Positions 17,916-26,525 of a DNA stretch of 64,000 nucleotides are shown one piece after another. A program made the position numbers and the translations under genes. Numbering within the stretch: position 1 is the stretch's first letter; each line of letters begins with the position of its first letter. Source of the DNA: Herbaspirillum sp. alder98 (lineage in GTDB: Bacteria; Pseudomonadota; Gammaproteobacteria; Burkholderiales; Burkholderiaceae_D); the NCBI RefSeq assembly GCF_020179755.1, contig NZ_JAIUCY010000003.1, positions 124,001 to 188,000 of the forward strand, given 5' to 3'. Below the pieces are notes generated by a model. The model was given only the letters and a program-made list of their open reading frames with translations, made no database searches and was not told the origin of the DNA.

Positions 17916-18633
17916 TGCGTCCACGCTTAAGTCCCGTTACGAGGAAAAAAATCAGTGCCATCGCGGCCAGTGCGTACCACTGCAAGGCATAGGCGCGATG
18001 CCGGTCAACGCCCAGCGAGGGCAGCGGCCAGTCGCGCACCAGGCCATCGCCGGCGGCCTCGGGCGCACCGGTCTGTTCGATCACCGCAGTCGACAACGGC
18101 AGTGCGCTGGCTTCGGCCAGCGCCACGATATCCAGGTTCTGCAGGATCGCGCCAGGTCGTGGTGCATCGGGTTGCCCCAGCTGCAGCACATGCCCGGCGC
18201 CCCGGCGCAGCACGCCCTGTATGCGCACCACGCCGGTGGGCGTGACCAGTTGCGGCACCCGCGTGCGATCGACCGCGTCGCGTGGCGCCCAGCCGCGCCC
18301 CACCATCACCACCTGGCTTGAGCCGGCTATTCTAAATGGCATCAGCACATGAAATCCGCTGACGCCGGCGTGCGGCCGGTTCTCGAGATAGATGGTCCAT
18401 TGCGGAATGAACTCGCCCGACAGCAGCACATGCCTGAATTCGGCTTCGTCGATGGCGCTATCGGCCGGCAGCGCCAGCAGGGGGGCCTGTTTGGCGCGCG
18501 ACTCCAGGCGCTGCTGGATCTCGATCTTCTCTTCGGCGCGACGCGTCTGCCACTGCCCCAGCATGATGCCGGCGGCAGCGACCATCAATGTGGCGCACAA
18601 GGGTACCCAGCGAATTCGGAATCTGATTGGCAT
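17902..18633 (-). CDS. SURF1 family cytochrome oxidase assembly protein
   Basis: 243 aa. Two membrane helices flank a periplasmic domain, as in all SURF1 proteins: an N-terminal one (residues 9-26, then GQWQTRRAEEK) and a C-terminal one (ALQWYALAAMALIFFLVTG). Conserved motifs include LSGEFIP, LENRPHAGVSGFHVLMPF and VGRGWAP. SURF1 helps insert heme A into subunit I. Translation overlaps the next gene by 14 bp. It diverges from the 66-aa twin-helix protein gene. Confidence 0.92.
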   Translation of the reverse strand: MPIRFRIRWVPLCATLMVAAAGIMLGQWQTRRAEEKIEIQQRLESRAKQAPLLALPADSAIDEAEFRHVLLSGEFIPQWTIYLENRPHAGVSGFHVLMPFRIAGSSQVVMVGRGWAPRDAVDRTRVPQLVTPTGVVRIQGVLRRGAGHVLQLGQPDAPRPGAILQNLDIVALAEASALPLSTAVIEQTGAPEAAGDGLVRDWPLPSLGVDRHRAYALQWYALAAMALIFFLVTGLKRGRNDKA

Positions 18634-18723
18634 TACAATGGCCGGAAAATATTTTCAACAGTCGCGTCAAACAGTCGCGTACCGGCGATCAGGCGCGGCA
18701 GGAGACAGAGGGATTTTACCCGT

Positions 18724-18924
18724 ATGAAAATCTTCGTCGCGATTGCCTTCATTCTGATCCTTGCCAGCCTGGCGTCGGCCCTGATATTCCTGATGCGTGA
18801 CAAGGGAAAAAGCGACCGCACCGTACAGGCGCTGACCTGGCGCGTGGGCTTGTCGGTGGCGCTGTTCCTGCTGATCCTGCTGTGCTACAAGCTGGGCTGG
18901 ATCCAGCCCACCGGCATCCGCTAA
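18724..18924 (+). CDS. small twin-transmembrane protein (DUF2909)
   Basis: 66 aa with two membrane helices (about 3-23 and 41-60) joined by a charged loop RDKGKSDRT. The family is widespread beside cytochrome oxidase genes in beta- and gammaproteobacteria, with unknown function. It is read opposite to its neighbours, between SURF1 and coxC. The ATG at 18724 is the natural start; the upstream frame has no helix pattern. A role as an oxidase assembly or stability factor is an inference from context. Confidence 0.85.
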   Translation: MKIFVAIAFILILASLASALIFLMRDKGKSDRTVQALTWRVGLSVALFLLILLCYKLGWIQPTGIR

Positions 18925-18950
18925 AAAAAAGCCGCACCCCTTGGTGCGGC
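18923..18950 (-). terminator. terminator after coxC (leftward)
   Basis: On the minus strand, GCCGCACC / GGTGCGGC (8-bp stem, 4-nt loop) is followed by eight T. It sits 20 bp after the coxC stop. Confidence 0.85.
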
Positions 18951-18970
18951 TCCGGTTGCGGCTTCCGGCG

Positions 18971-19831
18971 CTAGAGCCAGTACACCACCACGTACAGGCC
19001 GAGCCACACCACATCGACAAAGTGCCAGTACCAGGCCGCGCCCTCGAAGGCGAAGTGATTGGTGGGCGTGAAATGCCCGCGCAAGTGCCGGTACAGCACC
19101 ACCGACAGCATGATCGCCCCCATCGTCACGTGAAAGCCGTGGAAGCCGGTCAGCATGAAAAAGGTCGAGCCATAGATACCCGATGTCAGTTTCAGGTTCA
19201 GTTCACTGTAGGCATGGATGTATTCATAGGCCTGGAAGCCCATGAAGATCGCGCCCAGCAGGATGGTGGCAAACAGCCACAGCGATGTCGCCCGCCGATG
19301 GCCGGCGCGCAGCGCGTGGTGCGAGAAGGTCAGCGTGACGCCCGACGTCAGCAGCAGCAAGGTGTTGATGGTGGGGATCGGGAACGGCCCCATGACATTG
19401 AAGCTTTCGATCGTGCCGGCCGGCCCGGTGCCGGCCCACTGCCCGGTGTAGTCAGGCCAGAGCACCTTGTGGTCGAGGTCGGCCAGCCAGGGCAGCGAGA
19501 TGCTGCGGGCGTAGAACAAGGCGCCGAAGAAGGCGGCGAAGAACATCACCTCGGAGAAGATGAACCAGCTCATGCTCCAGCGGTACGAGAGGTCGATGCG
19601 CTCGCTGTACAGGCCGGACTCGGACTCGTGGATCGCCTCGCCGAACCAGTAGTACAGCACCACCAGCACCATCAGGATGCCGAGCAGGTTGACATAAGGC
19701 GCCCAACTGGCGCCGTTGACCCAGGCCGATGCGCCGATCATGGTGACCAGCATCGAAATGCCAGCCAGCAATGGCCAGCGCGATGGCCCCGGAACAAAGT
19801 AGTGCGGCGCCTTGGCTTGCTGTGAACTCAT
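18971..19831 (-). CDS. coxC: cytochrome c oxidase subunit III
   Basis: 286 aa, seven membrane helices, full length. Conserved features are HYFVPGPSRWPLLAG, the Glu-rich loop WFGEAIHESESGLYS, ESFNVMGPFPIPTINTLLLLTSG and HGFHVTMGAIMLSV. Subunit III stabilises proton uptake and the active site. It follows coxA, the small assembly gene, ctaG and the DUF2970 gene, and ends in a terminator, so it is probably the last gene of the coxB unit. Confidence 0.98.
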   Translation of the reverse strand: MSSQQAKAPHYFVPGPSRWPLLAGISMLVTMIGASAWVNGASWAPYVNLLGILMVLVVLYYWFGEAIHESESGLYSERIDLSYRWSMSWFIFSEVMFFAAFFGALFYARSISLPWLADLDHKVLWPDYTGQWAGTGPAGTIESFNVMGPFPIPTINTLLLLTSGVTLTFSHHALRAGHRRATSLWLFATILLGAIFMGFQAYEYIHAYSELNLKLTSGIYGSTFFMLTGFHGFHVTMGAIMLSVVLYRHLRGHFTPTNHFAFEGAAWYWHFVDVVWLGLYVVVYWL

Positions 19832-19879
19832 GTCCTTCTCCCGATTCGGTTTCCAGATGTACCTGATTTATTCCCGGCC

Positions 19880-20104
19880 TCAGCCAGCCGCCTGCCCCAC
19901 CACCAGCTTGACCACCACGATCAGCCCCAGCACGAACAGGGCCGCTGCAATCACCCCGGCGACGATCACATGCAGCGGATTGAGCCGCGCTGCATCCTGC
20001 TCGTAGCCGCGCTTGCCGCGCACCCCGAAGAACGACCACAACACCGCCTTTATGGTGGCGCCGAACGAGGCGCGCCGGCGACTGGCCTGTTTCAGATCAT
20101 CCAT
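19880..20104 (-). CDS. DUF2970 family small membrane protein
   Basis: 74 aa. A basic N-terminal part (KQASRRRASFGATIKAVLWSFFGVRGKRGYEQD) is followed by one membrane helix (about 49-68). DUF2970 genes are typically found between ctaG and coxC in betaproteobacteria. The start overlaps the ctaG stop by 8 bp. Function unknown; an assembly role is inferred only from position. Confidence 0.85.
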   Translation of the reverse strand: MDDLKQASRRRASFGATIKAVLWSFFGVRGKRGYEQDAARLNPLHVIVAGVIAAALFVLGLIVVVKLVVGQAAG

Positions 20105-20645
20105 TTCCCTTGCCACCGATCTCGAAGAAGGTATACGACAAGGTAATGGTGGTCACGTCGCGCGGCAGATTGGGGTCGATGTAGAACACCACCGGCATCT
20201 GCTTGGCCTGATTCGGTCCCAGGGTCTGCTGGGTAAAGCAAAAACACTCGACCTTCTTGAAGAAGGCCGCCGACTGCTGCGGCGCATAGCTGGGAATGGC
20301 CTGGGCGTCGACATTGCGGGCTTGGGTATTGACTACCTCATAGACCACCTGCGTCATCTCGCCTGGATGCACCTTCATGCTGGTGACGGTCGGCCGGAAG
20401 CGCCAGGGCCCCTGCGCGTTGCCATCGAACTCGATGGTCACCGTGCGCGAACGATCGATCTGGCTGTTGCTCGGCGCTTCGACGGTGATATCGCGCGGCG
20501 TCAGGAAATTGACCCCGGTCACCTCGCAGATCTTCTTGTACAAGGGGATCAGCGCATAACCGAAACCGAACATCAGCACCGCCACCACCAGCAGCTTGCG
20601 CAGCATCACGCGATTGAGACCCAGGATGCGCCGGTCGTCACTCAT
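20097..20645 (-). CDS. ctaG: cytochrome c oxidase copper-insertion factor CtaG (Cox11 type)
   Basis: 182 aa. One N-terminal membrane helix (about 15-37) leads to a periplasmic Ig-like domain. The copper site is FKKVECFCFTQQTL, with the CFCF motif of Cox11. It delivers copper to the CuB centre of subunit I. It overlaps the small gene upstream by 4 bp and the DUF2970 gene downstream by 8 bp, so this part of the operon is tightly coupled. Confidence 0.96.
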   Translation of the reverse strand: MSDDRRILGLNRVMLRKLLVVAVLMFGFGYALIPLYKKICEVTGVNFLTPRDITVEAPSNSQIDRSRTVTIEFDGNAQGPWRFRPTVTSMKVHPGEMTQVVYEVVNTQARNVDAQAIPSYAPQQSAAFFKKVECFCFTQQTLGPNQAKQMPVVFYIDPNLPRDVTTITLSYTFFEIGGKGNG

Positions 20646-20770
20646 TTGGCAAACCAGATGCGGTTGATGAAGATGCCCACGAAGAACGCCAGCGCCACCA
20701 GTGCCAGCAACAGGCCGGTGCGCACGTTGTTCGGTTGCTTTCGCTCAGGCAACTTGGGCAGCTCAGGCAT
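20642..20770 (-). CDS. cytochrome oxidase small assembly protein (42 aa)
   Basis: Found by reading the minus strand between coxA and ctaG: ATG at 20770, stop at 20642. The 42-aa product begins MPELPKLPERKQPNN and has one membrane helix (about residues 18-35) ending in NRIWFAK. Its stop overlaps the ctaG start (ATGA), and it starts 24 bp after coxA. Proteins of this kind are known at this position in betaproteobacteria. Exact role unknown. Confidence 0.85.
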   Translation of the reverse strand: MPELPKLPERKQPNNVRTGLLLALVALAFFVGIFINRIWFAK

Positions 20771-20794
20771 GACGTCTCCAGTGAGGTTGACTGC

Positions 20795-22402
20795 TTACTT
20801 GACGATCGGCGGCTCTTCGAAGGTATGGAAGGGCGCCGGGCTCGGCACGGTCCACTCCAGCCCCTCGGCGCCTTCCCACGGCTTGGCGTCGGCCTTCTGG
20901 CCGCCCTTGATCGAAGGAATCACCACGCAGAACAGGAAATACACCTGGGACAAGCCGAAACCGAATGCGCCGATCGACGCCACCATGTTGAAATCGGTGA
21001 ACTGCGCCGGATAGTCGGCATAGCGACGCGGCATGCCCGCCAGCCCCAGGAAGTGCATCGGGAAGAAGGTGACGTTGAAGGTGATCAGCGACGCCCAGAA
21101 GTGAAACTTGCCGCGCCATTCGTTGTACATGAAACCGGTCCACTTCGGGCCCCAGTAGTAATACCCGGCGAACAGCGCGAACAGCGAGCCGGCCACCAGC
21201 ACGTAGTGGAAGTGCGCCACCACGTAGTAGGTGTCCTGCATCTGGATATCGATCGGCGTCACCGCCAGGATCAGTCCGGTGAAGCCGCCCATGGTGAACA
21301 CGAAGATGAAGCCGACCGAGAACAGCATTGGCGTCTCGAAGGTCATCGAGCCGCGCCACATGGTGGCGATCCAGTTGAATATCTTGACCCCGGTCGGCAC
21401 CGCAATAAGCATCGTGGCGTACATGAAGAACAGTTGCGCCGTCACCGGCATGCCGGTGGTGAACATGTGGTGCGCCCAGACGATGAACGACAGGATCGCG
21501 ATCGAGGCGGTGGCGTACACCATCGATGCGTAGCCGAACAGCGGCTTGCGGGCAAACGCCGGGATGATCTGCGAGACGATGCCGAAGGCCGGCAGGATCA
21601 TGATGTACACCTCGGGATGACCGAAGAACCAGAAGATGTGCTGGTACATCACCGGGTCGCCACCGCCGGCGGCGTTGAAGAACGAGGTGCCGAAATGGCG
21701 GTCGGTCAGCGTCATGGTGATGGCGCCGGCCAGCACCGGCATGACGGCGATGAGCAGGTAGGCGGTGATCAGCCAGGTCCAGCAGAACATCGGCATCTTC
21801 ATCAGGGTCATGCCGGGCGCGCGCATGTTGAGGATGGTGACGATGATGTTGATCGAACCCATGATCGAAGACGCGCCCATGATGTGCATGGCGAAGATGG
21901 CCATGTCCATGCCCGGCCCCATCTGGGTCGACAGCGGCGCGTACAGCGTCCAGCCGGCGGCGGTGGCGCCGCCCGGCACCAGGAACGACCCGGCCAGCAG
22001 CAGCGCCGCCGGCGGCAGCAGCCAGAACGAGAAATTGTTCATGCGCGCAAACGCCATGTCGGAAGCCCCGATCTGCAGGGGGATCATCCAATTGGCGAAG
22101 CCCACGAAGGCCGGCATGATGGCGCCGAACACCATCACCAGCCCGTGCATGGTGGTGAGCTGGTTGAAGAACTCGGGACGGAAGAACTGCAGGCCGGGAT
22201 GGAACAGCTCGGCCCGGATCAGCAGCGCCAGCACCCCGCCCGAGAGCAGCATCGTGAACGAGAACCACAGGTAGAGACTGCCGATGTCCTTGTGGTTGGT
22301 GGCAAACAGCCAGCGCCGCCAGCCGTGCGGATGATCGTGATGGCCGTGCTCGTGCCCCGGGTCATGCGGATGGGCCGGTGCGTGGTCGACGGTAGTGGTC
22401 AT
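20795..22402 (-). CDS. coxA: cytochrome c oxidase subunit I
   Basis: 535 aa, twelve membrane helices. Heme A and CuB ligands can be seen: TTMHGLVMVF (low-spin heme His), WFFGHPEVYIMILP (His-Tyr crosslink pair), WAHHMFTTG (two CuB His) and VAHFHYVLVAG (heme a3 and a His). The K- and D-channel residues fit an A-type oxidase. A His-rich N-terminal tail (residues 7-26) is probably cytosolic and could bind metal. It follows coxB after 48 bp. Confidence 0.99.
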   Translation of the reverse strand: MTTTVDHAPAHPHDPGHEHGHHDHPHGWRRWLFATNHKDIGSLYLWFSFTMLLSGGVLALLIRAELFHPGLQFFRPEFFNQLTTMHGLVMVFGAIMPAFVGFANWMIPLQIGASDMAFARMNNFSFWLLPPAALLLAGSFLVPGGATAAGWTLYAPLSTQMGPGMDMAIFAMHIMGASSIMGSINIIVTILNMRAPGMTLMKMPMFCWTWLITAYLLIAVMPVLAGAITMTLTDRHFGTSFFNAAGGGDPVMYQHIFWFFGHPEVYIMILPAFGIVSQIIPAFARKPLFGYASMVYATASIAILSFIVWAHHMFTTGMPVTAQLFFMYATMLIAVPTGVKIFNWIATMWRGSMTFETPMLFSVGFIFVFTMGGFTGLILAVTPIDIQMQDTYYVVAHFHYVLVAGSLFALFAGYYYWGPKWTGFMYNEWRGKFHFWASLITFNVTFFPMHFLGLAGMPRRYADYPAQFTDFNMVASIGAFGFGLSQVYFLFCVVIPSIKGGQKADAKPWEGAEGLEWTVPSPAPFHTFEEPPIVK

Positions 22403-22450
22403 GTTGCGGTCTCCGATGCCTGTGCGATGCGGTGTGCGCGTCGTATTCGT

Positions 22451-23611
22451 TTATTTGCGGCTGGCCACGACTTCTGCCGGCTGGACGATGTTTTCCTGCG
22501 CCTTGTTCGACCAGCTGTTACGGGTATAGGTGATCACGGCGGCGATTTCGGTGTCGTTCAACACGCCCTTCCAGGGCGGCATGGCATTCTTGCCGTTGAG
22601 GACCACATTGATCTGGGCCGCGCGCGGGCCGTTGACCACCGGATCGCCATCGAGCGCCGGGAAGGTGCCGGGAGAACCTTTGCCATTGGCCTGGTGGCAC
22701 ACGGCGCAGTTGGCCACGTAGACCTTCTCGCCGCGCTGCTTGAGTTCGTCGATGGTCCAGGTCTTGCTCGGATCATCGGCATTGGCTGCCATTTCCTTCT
22801 TCTTTTCTTCCACCCACTTCTTGTAGTCGGCGTCGCTGACGACATTGACCACGATCGGCATGAAGGCGTGGTCCTTGCCACACAGTTCCACGCACTGGCC
22901 ACGATAGGTGCCGATCTTCTCGGCCCGGAACCAGGTGTCGCGCACGAAGCCGGGGATCGCGTCCTGCTTCACGCCGAAGGCCGGAATGGTCCACGAATGG
23001 ATCACGTCATTGGCGGTGGTGACGATGCGCACCTTCTTGTTGACCGGCACCACCACCGGGTTGTCGACTTCCAGCAGGTAGTTGTCATTCTTCTTGATGC
23101 TGGCGTCGGTGATCTGCTCGCGCGGCGTGGCCAGGTTGGACAGGAAGGAAATCCCCTCGCCTTCCCCCTTGAGGTAGTCGTAACCCCACTTCCACTGCAT
23201 GCCGGTGACCTTGATGGTGATGTCGGCATTGGAGGTGTCCTTCATCGCCACCACGGTCTTGGTGGCCGGCAGCGCCATGCCGATGACGATCAGGAACGGC
23301 ACCACGGTCCAGGCAATCTCGACGTAGGTGCTCTCGTGGAAGGTCGACGGTTTGTGCCCCAGCGATTTGCGGTGCTTGAGGATCGAATAGAACATCACGC
23401 CGAACACCGCCACGAAGATCACCAGGCAGATGATCAGCATCAGGGTGTGCAGGTCGTAGATCTGTTCGGCGATGCGGGTGACGGGCGGCTGGAAGTTCAT
23501 CTGCCTCACTGCCGGCCCTCCCTGGCTGTCGACCACTGCCAGGGCCGGGAAGGCCAGCGTCAGCAGTGATGCTCCGAGGGTCAAGGTTTGAAGGCGCTTC
23601 GCATGTTTCAT
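22451..23611 (-). CDS. coxB: cytochrome c oxidase subunit II with fused cytochrome c domain
   Basis: 386 aa. A signal sequence (residues 1-25), two membrane helices (about 55-80 and 98-118) and a periplasmic cupredoxin domain with the CuA motif GQCVELCGKDHAFM. After ~295 residues comes a cytochrome c domain with CAVCH and a late Met in KNAMPPWKG. This makes the enzyme a caa3-type oxidase that can take electrons through its own tethered cytochrome c. The start at MKHAKRLQ is chosen for its signal peptide; the open frame upstream is part of a DUF2244 remnant. Confidence 0.97.
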   Translation of the reverse strand: MKHAKRLQTLTLGASLLTLAFPALAVVDSQGGPAVRQMNFQPPVTRIAEQIYDLHTLMLIICLVIFVAVFGVMFYSILKHRKSLGHKPSTFHESTYVEIAWTVVPFLIVIGMALPATKTVVAMKDTSNADITIKVTGMQWKWGYDYLKGEGEGISFLSNLATPREQITDASIKKNDNYLLEVDNPVVVPVNKKVRIVTTANDVIHSWTIPAFGVKQDAIPGFVRDTWFRAEKIGTYRGQCVELCGKDHAFMPIVVNVVSDADYKKWVEEKKKEMAANADDPSKTWTIDELKQRGEKVYVANCAVCHQANGKGSPGTFPALDGDPVVNGPRAAQINVVLNGKNAMPPWKGVLNDTEIAAVITYTRNSWSNKAQENIVQPAEVVASRK

Positions 23612-23619
23612 GGATTTCC

Positions 23620-23862
23620 TCAAAAGCCCGGGATGACAAGAATCTGGTTGGTCGAGCGGCCCCGAGTATCGGCGTGCAGGCAGCAGCAACGCCGGACGCA
23701 GCGCATTTCAGCGACGGTAACGATCAGGATGGTCCAGGCCCCCTGGACGAAGAACGCCGACAGGTTCGTCAGCGATACGGTACAGAAAATTGCGGTGACC
23801 CACGCCTGCCGGCGTGGCGCAATCGAGCAATTGCGCTTCAATATCCATTCCCGCGTCTCCAT
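23620..23862 (-). pseudogene. truncated/frameshifted DUF2244 membrane protein
   Basis: The first ~45 residues (METREWILKRNCSIAPRR, then an uninterrupted hydrophobic stretch through FVQGAWTILIVTVAEM) match the N-terminal half of DUF2244 proteins, which are ~150-160 aa and often lie directly upstream of coxB. After AEM the family-like continuation ALRPALLLPARRYSG is found in a different frame, and both frames end within 9 bp of coxB. The C-terminal half is lost. This is an inference from memory of the family, not an alignment. Confidence 0.6.
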
Positions 23863-24105
23863 AGCACCTCGCCAGCATGATAGTCGGTCGAGCGTGTCTC
23901 GTGGTCGAACCACCAGTGGACCATGCGTGTGCGTTGGCGCCCGCAGTGTCCGCTATGCGGCTCTTTATATTTTTAACCATTTGAGTATAAGGGGTAACGC
24001 CGCGAACGATCAAGCAGGCTTCTGGCAGCCCCACAGTGACGTTCCGACAACTGTTGCACAACTGGTGCACAACTGGTGCGTTAACCCTGTCCCACCTGGC
24101 AGTGC
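23863..24105. other. intergenic region between the DUF2244 remnant and the bioC-like gene
   Basis: No gene is supported. It should hold the promoter of the leftward coxB unit; an AT-rich stretch lies near 23961-24000. A short tandem repeat of 11 bp (TGCACAACTGG, two copies plus TGC) lies at about 24055-24079. Confidence 0.5.
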
Positions 24106-25047
24106 TTACTTCTTGGGAAAATCCAGACGGATGATCGATTCGCCCGCCGCCGTGGTGCGCGGCACCGGACGGAAGGCATGGCCATACACCACCTCGAAGG
24201 TCAGCGGGATCTTGCCGTCACTGCCGCGCATGGCCTCGAAAGATTGCAACAAGCGCTGGTACTGGCTGCGCGAGAGCAGCCCCCGGCGCCGGGTCTCGAG
24301 TGGATTGCCACCCCAGGCGCGCACGTCGGCCAGCAGGCGTCGCGGCGTTGCATAGGTGACGGTGATGGTTTCCATGTCCATCACCGGGGTCGAGAAGCCG
24401 GCGTTGACCAGCATGTCGCCAAAATCGTGCATGTCGACGAACGGCAGCGTGTGCGGCGCCAGGTCGATGGACTCGAAGGCGGTGCGCACCTCGCGCAGGC
24501 TGTCGGGCCCGAAGCAGGAAAACATCAGCAGGCCTTCGACCCGCAGCACGCGACGCCATTCGGCAAACACCCGGTCCGGCTGCGGATGCCAGTGCACGGC
24601 CAGATTGGACCAGACCAGGTCGAGGCTATTGGGCGCCAGCGGCAACTGGGCAAAATCGCCGCACACCAGCTCGGGGCCGCTGGAAGCAGGGGTGCCCAAC
24701 CAGCGGTTGACTGATCCGAACAGGCGGTCCAGCGACGATTGCGCGCTGCGTTGATGCTGTGCCGCCACATCGAGCATGCCGAGCGCGCCGTCCAGGCCCA
24801 GCACCTGCGCCTGCGGATAGCGCTTTTGCAACACCGGCAGGTCGGCGCCTTCGCCACAGCCGGCATCGAGTACCTGGCGCGGTTCGATCTTGACCAGCGC
24901 CAGCCGCTCCTGCATCCGGTTCGATACCTCGCGCCGCAGGAAGTCGGATTCGGCGACCCGCTGGGGCTGTCCGAAATGGCGACGCACCAGAGGCAGGTCG
25001 ATCGGCGCGCTGAGCTTGGCGCTGGCGGAAGGTGGGGCAACGGACAT
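24106..25047 (-). CDS. malonyl-ACP O-methyltransferase BioC-like protein
   Basis: 313 aa. A class I methyltransferase fold: motif I QVLDAGCGEGADL, acidic strand LGLDGALGML, then SLDLVWSNLAVHWHPQPDRVFAEWRRVLRVEGLLMFSCFGPDSLREV. The long C-terminal segment (ITVTYATPRRLLADVRAWGGNP...) fits BioC, which methylates malonyl-ACP to start pimelate synthesis for biotin. No other bio gene is in the window, so some other small-acid methyl transfer is possible. It diverges from comF. Confidence 0.75.
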   Translation of the reverse strand: MSVAPPSASAKLSAPIDLPLVRRHFGQPQRVAESDFLRREVSNRMQERLALVKIEPRQVLDAGCGEGADLPVLQKRYPQAQVLGLDGALGMLDVAAQHQRSAQSSLDRLFGSVNRWLGTPASSGPELVCGDFAQLPLAPNSLDLVWSNLAVHWHPQPDRVFAEWRRVLRVEGLLMFSCFGPDSLREVRTAFESIDLAPHTLPFVDMHDFGDMLVNAGFSTPVMDMETITVTYATPRRLLADVRAWGGNPLETRRRGLLSRSQYQRLLQSFEAMRGSDGKIPLTFEVVYGHAFRPVPRTTAAGESIIRLDFPKK

Positions 25048-25112
25048 CGGCGGCGGGACAGGTGAGATAATTGCGCGTAGTTTAGTCGAAATCCTTTTTC
25101 CCCGGGCGCACC

Positions 25113-25961
25113 ATGGTCACCAAACCGCACAAGCCGGCACCACCCGCCAAACCGACACTGGCTGCGGCCAGGGCCGCGCGCCTGAATGCCGCGCAGAAGG
25201 CGACTGCCAAGCCTGCCCGCCACTGGTTGTGGCGCACGCTGGCGCGGGTGCCGCGACTATTGCCCTCGACGTGCGTGCTGTGCGGCCAGGATGGGCACGA
25301 CACCCTCTGCACGCCGTGCCGCCAGCGCTTTTTCACGCGCCAGCATCGGCGTTGCGTGCAATGCGCGCTGCCCATGCCGGTGACCGGGCGCGATCCGCGT
25401 TGCGGCGCCTGCCTCAAGGACCGGCCTGCATTCGATGCCACCATCGTCGCCACTGACTACATTGGCCCGGCCGACCAGATGGCGCTGGCGCTGAAATTCG
25501 GCGGCGATCTGCGGGTGGCGCCCCTGCTGGCGGACCTGATCCGCCATGCGGCGCTGCGCGACCCGTTGCCGGGCAGCGACATCCAGCTGCCGCTGCCGAC
25601 CATGCTGGCGCCGGTGCCGCTGGGCGCGGCGCGCCTGCGCGAACGCGGTTTCAACCAGGCGCTGGAGATTGCCCGGCCGCTGTCACGCCTGCTCGATATC
25701 GACTTGCAGCCACAACTGCTGGAGCGGGTGCGCGACACCCAGGCGCAATCCGGCCTGCCGCTGACGGCCCGGGCGCGCAACACGCGCAATGCCTTTGCCC
25801 TGCCCTATCAACTGGCGGACCACGTCAAGGGTCGCCACGTGGGCATCGTCGACGACGTCATGACCACCGGCCAGACGCTCAACGAAGTGGCCATCATCCT
25901 CAAGCGCCATGGCGCCAAGCGCGTGACCAACCTGGTCTTCGCGCGCACCCTGGCGTTGTAA
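25113..25961 (+). CDS. ComF family protein (phosphoribosyltransferase-like)
   Basis: 282 aa. An Ala/Lys-rich N-terminus (1-45) is followed by a zinc-ribbon-like double module (CVLCG...CTPC and CVQC...CGAC) and a type I PRTase domain with the PRPP loop VGIVDDVMTTGQTL. ComF proteins assist DNA uptake as single-strand-binding partners in naturally competent bacteria; in others the role is unclear. The pilMNOPQ genes are elsewhere in the window, which is compatible with, but does not prove, competence. Confidence 0.92.
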   Translation: MVTKPHKPAPPAKPTLAAARAARLNAAQKATAKPARHWLWRTLARVPRLLPSTCVLCGQDGHDTLCTPCRQRFFTRQHRRCVQCALPMPVTGRDPRCGACLKDRPAFDATIVATDYIGPADQMALALKFGGDLRVAPLLADLIRHAALRDPLPGSDIQLPLPTMLAPVPLGAARLRERGFNQALEIARPLSRLLDIDLQPQLLERVRDTQAQSGLPLTARARNTRNAFALPYQLADHVKGRHVGIVDDVMTTGQTLNEVAIILKRHGAKRVTNLVFARTLAL

Positions 25962-25991
25962 GCCGCAACCCGTCATTCATTGGAGAAGCAT

Positions 25992-26474
25992 TTGTTTCAC
26001 GTCGTACTGGTCGAACCCGAAATCCCGCCCAACACCGGCAACATCATCCGCCTGTGCGCCAATACCGGCGCCCAATTGCACCTGATCGAACCACTCGGCT
26101 TTCCGCTCGACGACGCCAAGATGCGCCGCGCCGGGCTCGATTACCACGACTACGCCACCATGCAGGTGCACCCTGACTGGGAGCGTTTTCTCGCGGCCCG
26201 TCGCGCCGATCCGCTGTTCGATCCCACCCGCATGTTCGCCCTGACCACCCATGGCTCGACGCCCTTCGCAGGACTGGCCTTCAAACCCGGCGACACCTTC
26301 GTGTTCGGCGCCGAAACCCGTGGCCTGGCACCCGAGCTGCGCGAGTCGTTCGCTACCAGCCAGCGCATCCGGCTGCCGATGCGGCCCGACAACCGCAGCC
26401 TGAACCTGTCCAATACGGTAGCCGTGGTGGTGTACGAAGCCTGGCGACAGAACGGCTACGACGGCGGAAGTTAA
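25992..26474 (+). CDS. trmL: tRNA (cytidine(34)-2'-O)-methyltransferase
   Basis: 160 aa, the usual length. SPOUT (trefoil-knot) motifs are present: VLVEPEIPPNTGNIIRLCANTG, FVFGAETRGL and RSLNLSNTVAVVVYEA. It methylates the 2'-OH of the wobble base of tRNA-Leu. The start is a TTG (25992), chosen because GGAG lies 6 nt before it and the family N-terminus is MFHVVLVEPE; an earlier TTG lacks such a site. It is followed by a terminator shared with the convergent ABC gene. Confidence 0.95.
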   Translation: MFHVVLVEPEIPPNTGNIIRLCANTGAQLHLIEPLGFPLDDAKMRRAGLDYHDYATMQVHPDWERFLAARRADPLFDPTRMFALTTHGSTPFAGLAFKPGDTFVFGAETRGLAPELRESFATSQRIRLPMRPDNRSLNLSNTVAVVVYEAWRQNGYDGGS

Positions 26475-26476
26475 CC

Positions 26477-26508
26477 AAAAACCGGCTCACGAAGAGCCGG
26501 TTTTTTTT
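26477..26508. terminator. bidirectional terminator between trmL and the ABC operon
   Basis: CCGGCTC and GAGCCGG form a 7-bp GC-rich stem, extended by A/T pairs, with a 5-nt loop. A run of eight T follows on the plus strand and T on the minus strand, so it can serve both convergent units. Confidence 0.88.
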
Positions 26509-26525
26509 AGCCTGCCAGGCCTCGC

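Noticed and set aside
20735-23569. A 944-codon open frame on the plus strand across coxA and coxB
   Set aside because: It is the antisense of two certain oxidase genes and encodes His/Arg/Asp-rich low-complexity sequence, as expected from high-GC codon bias.
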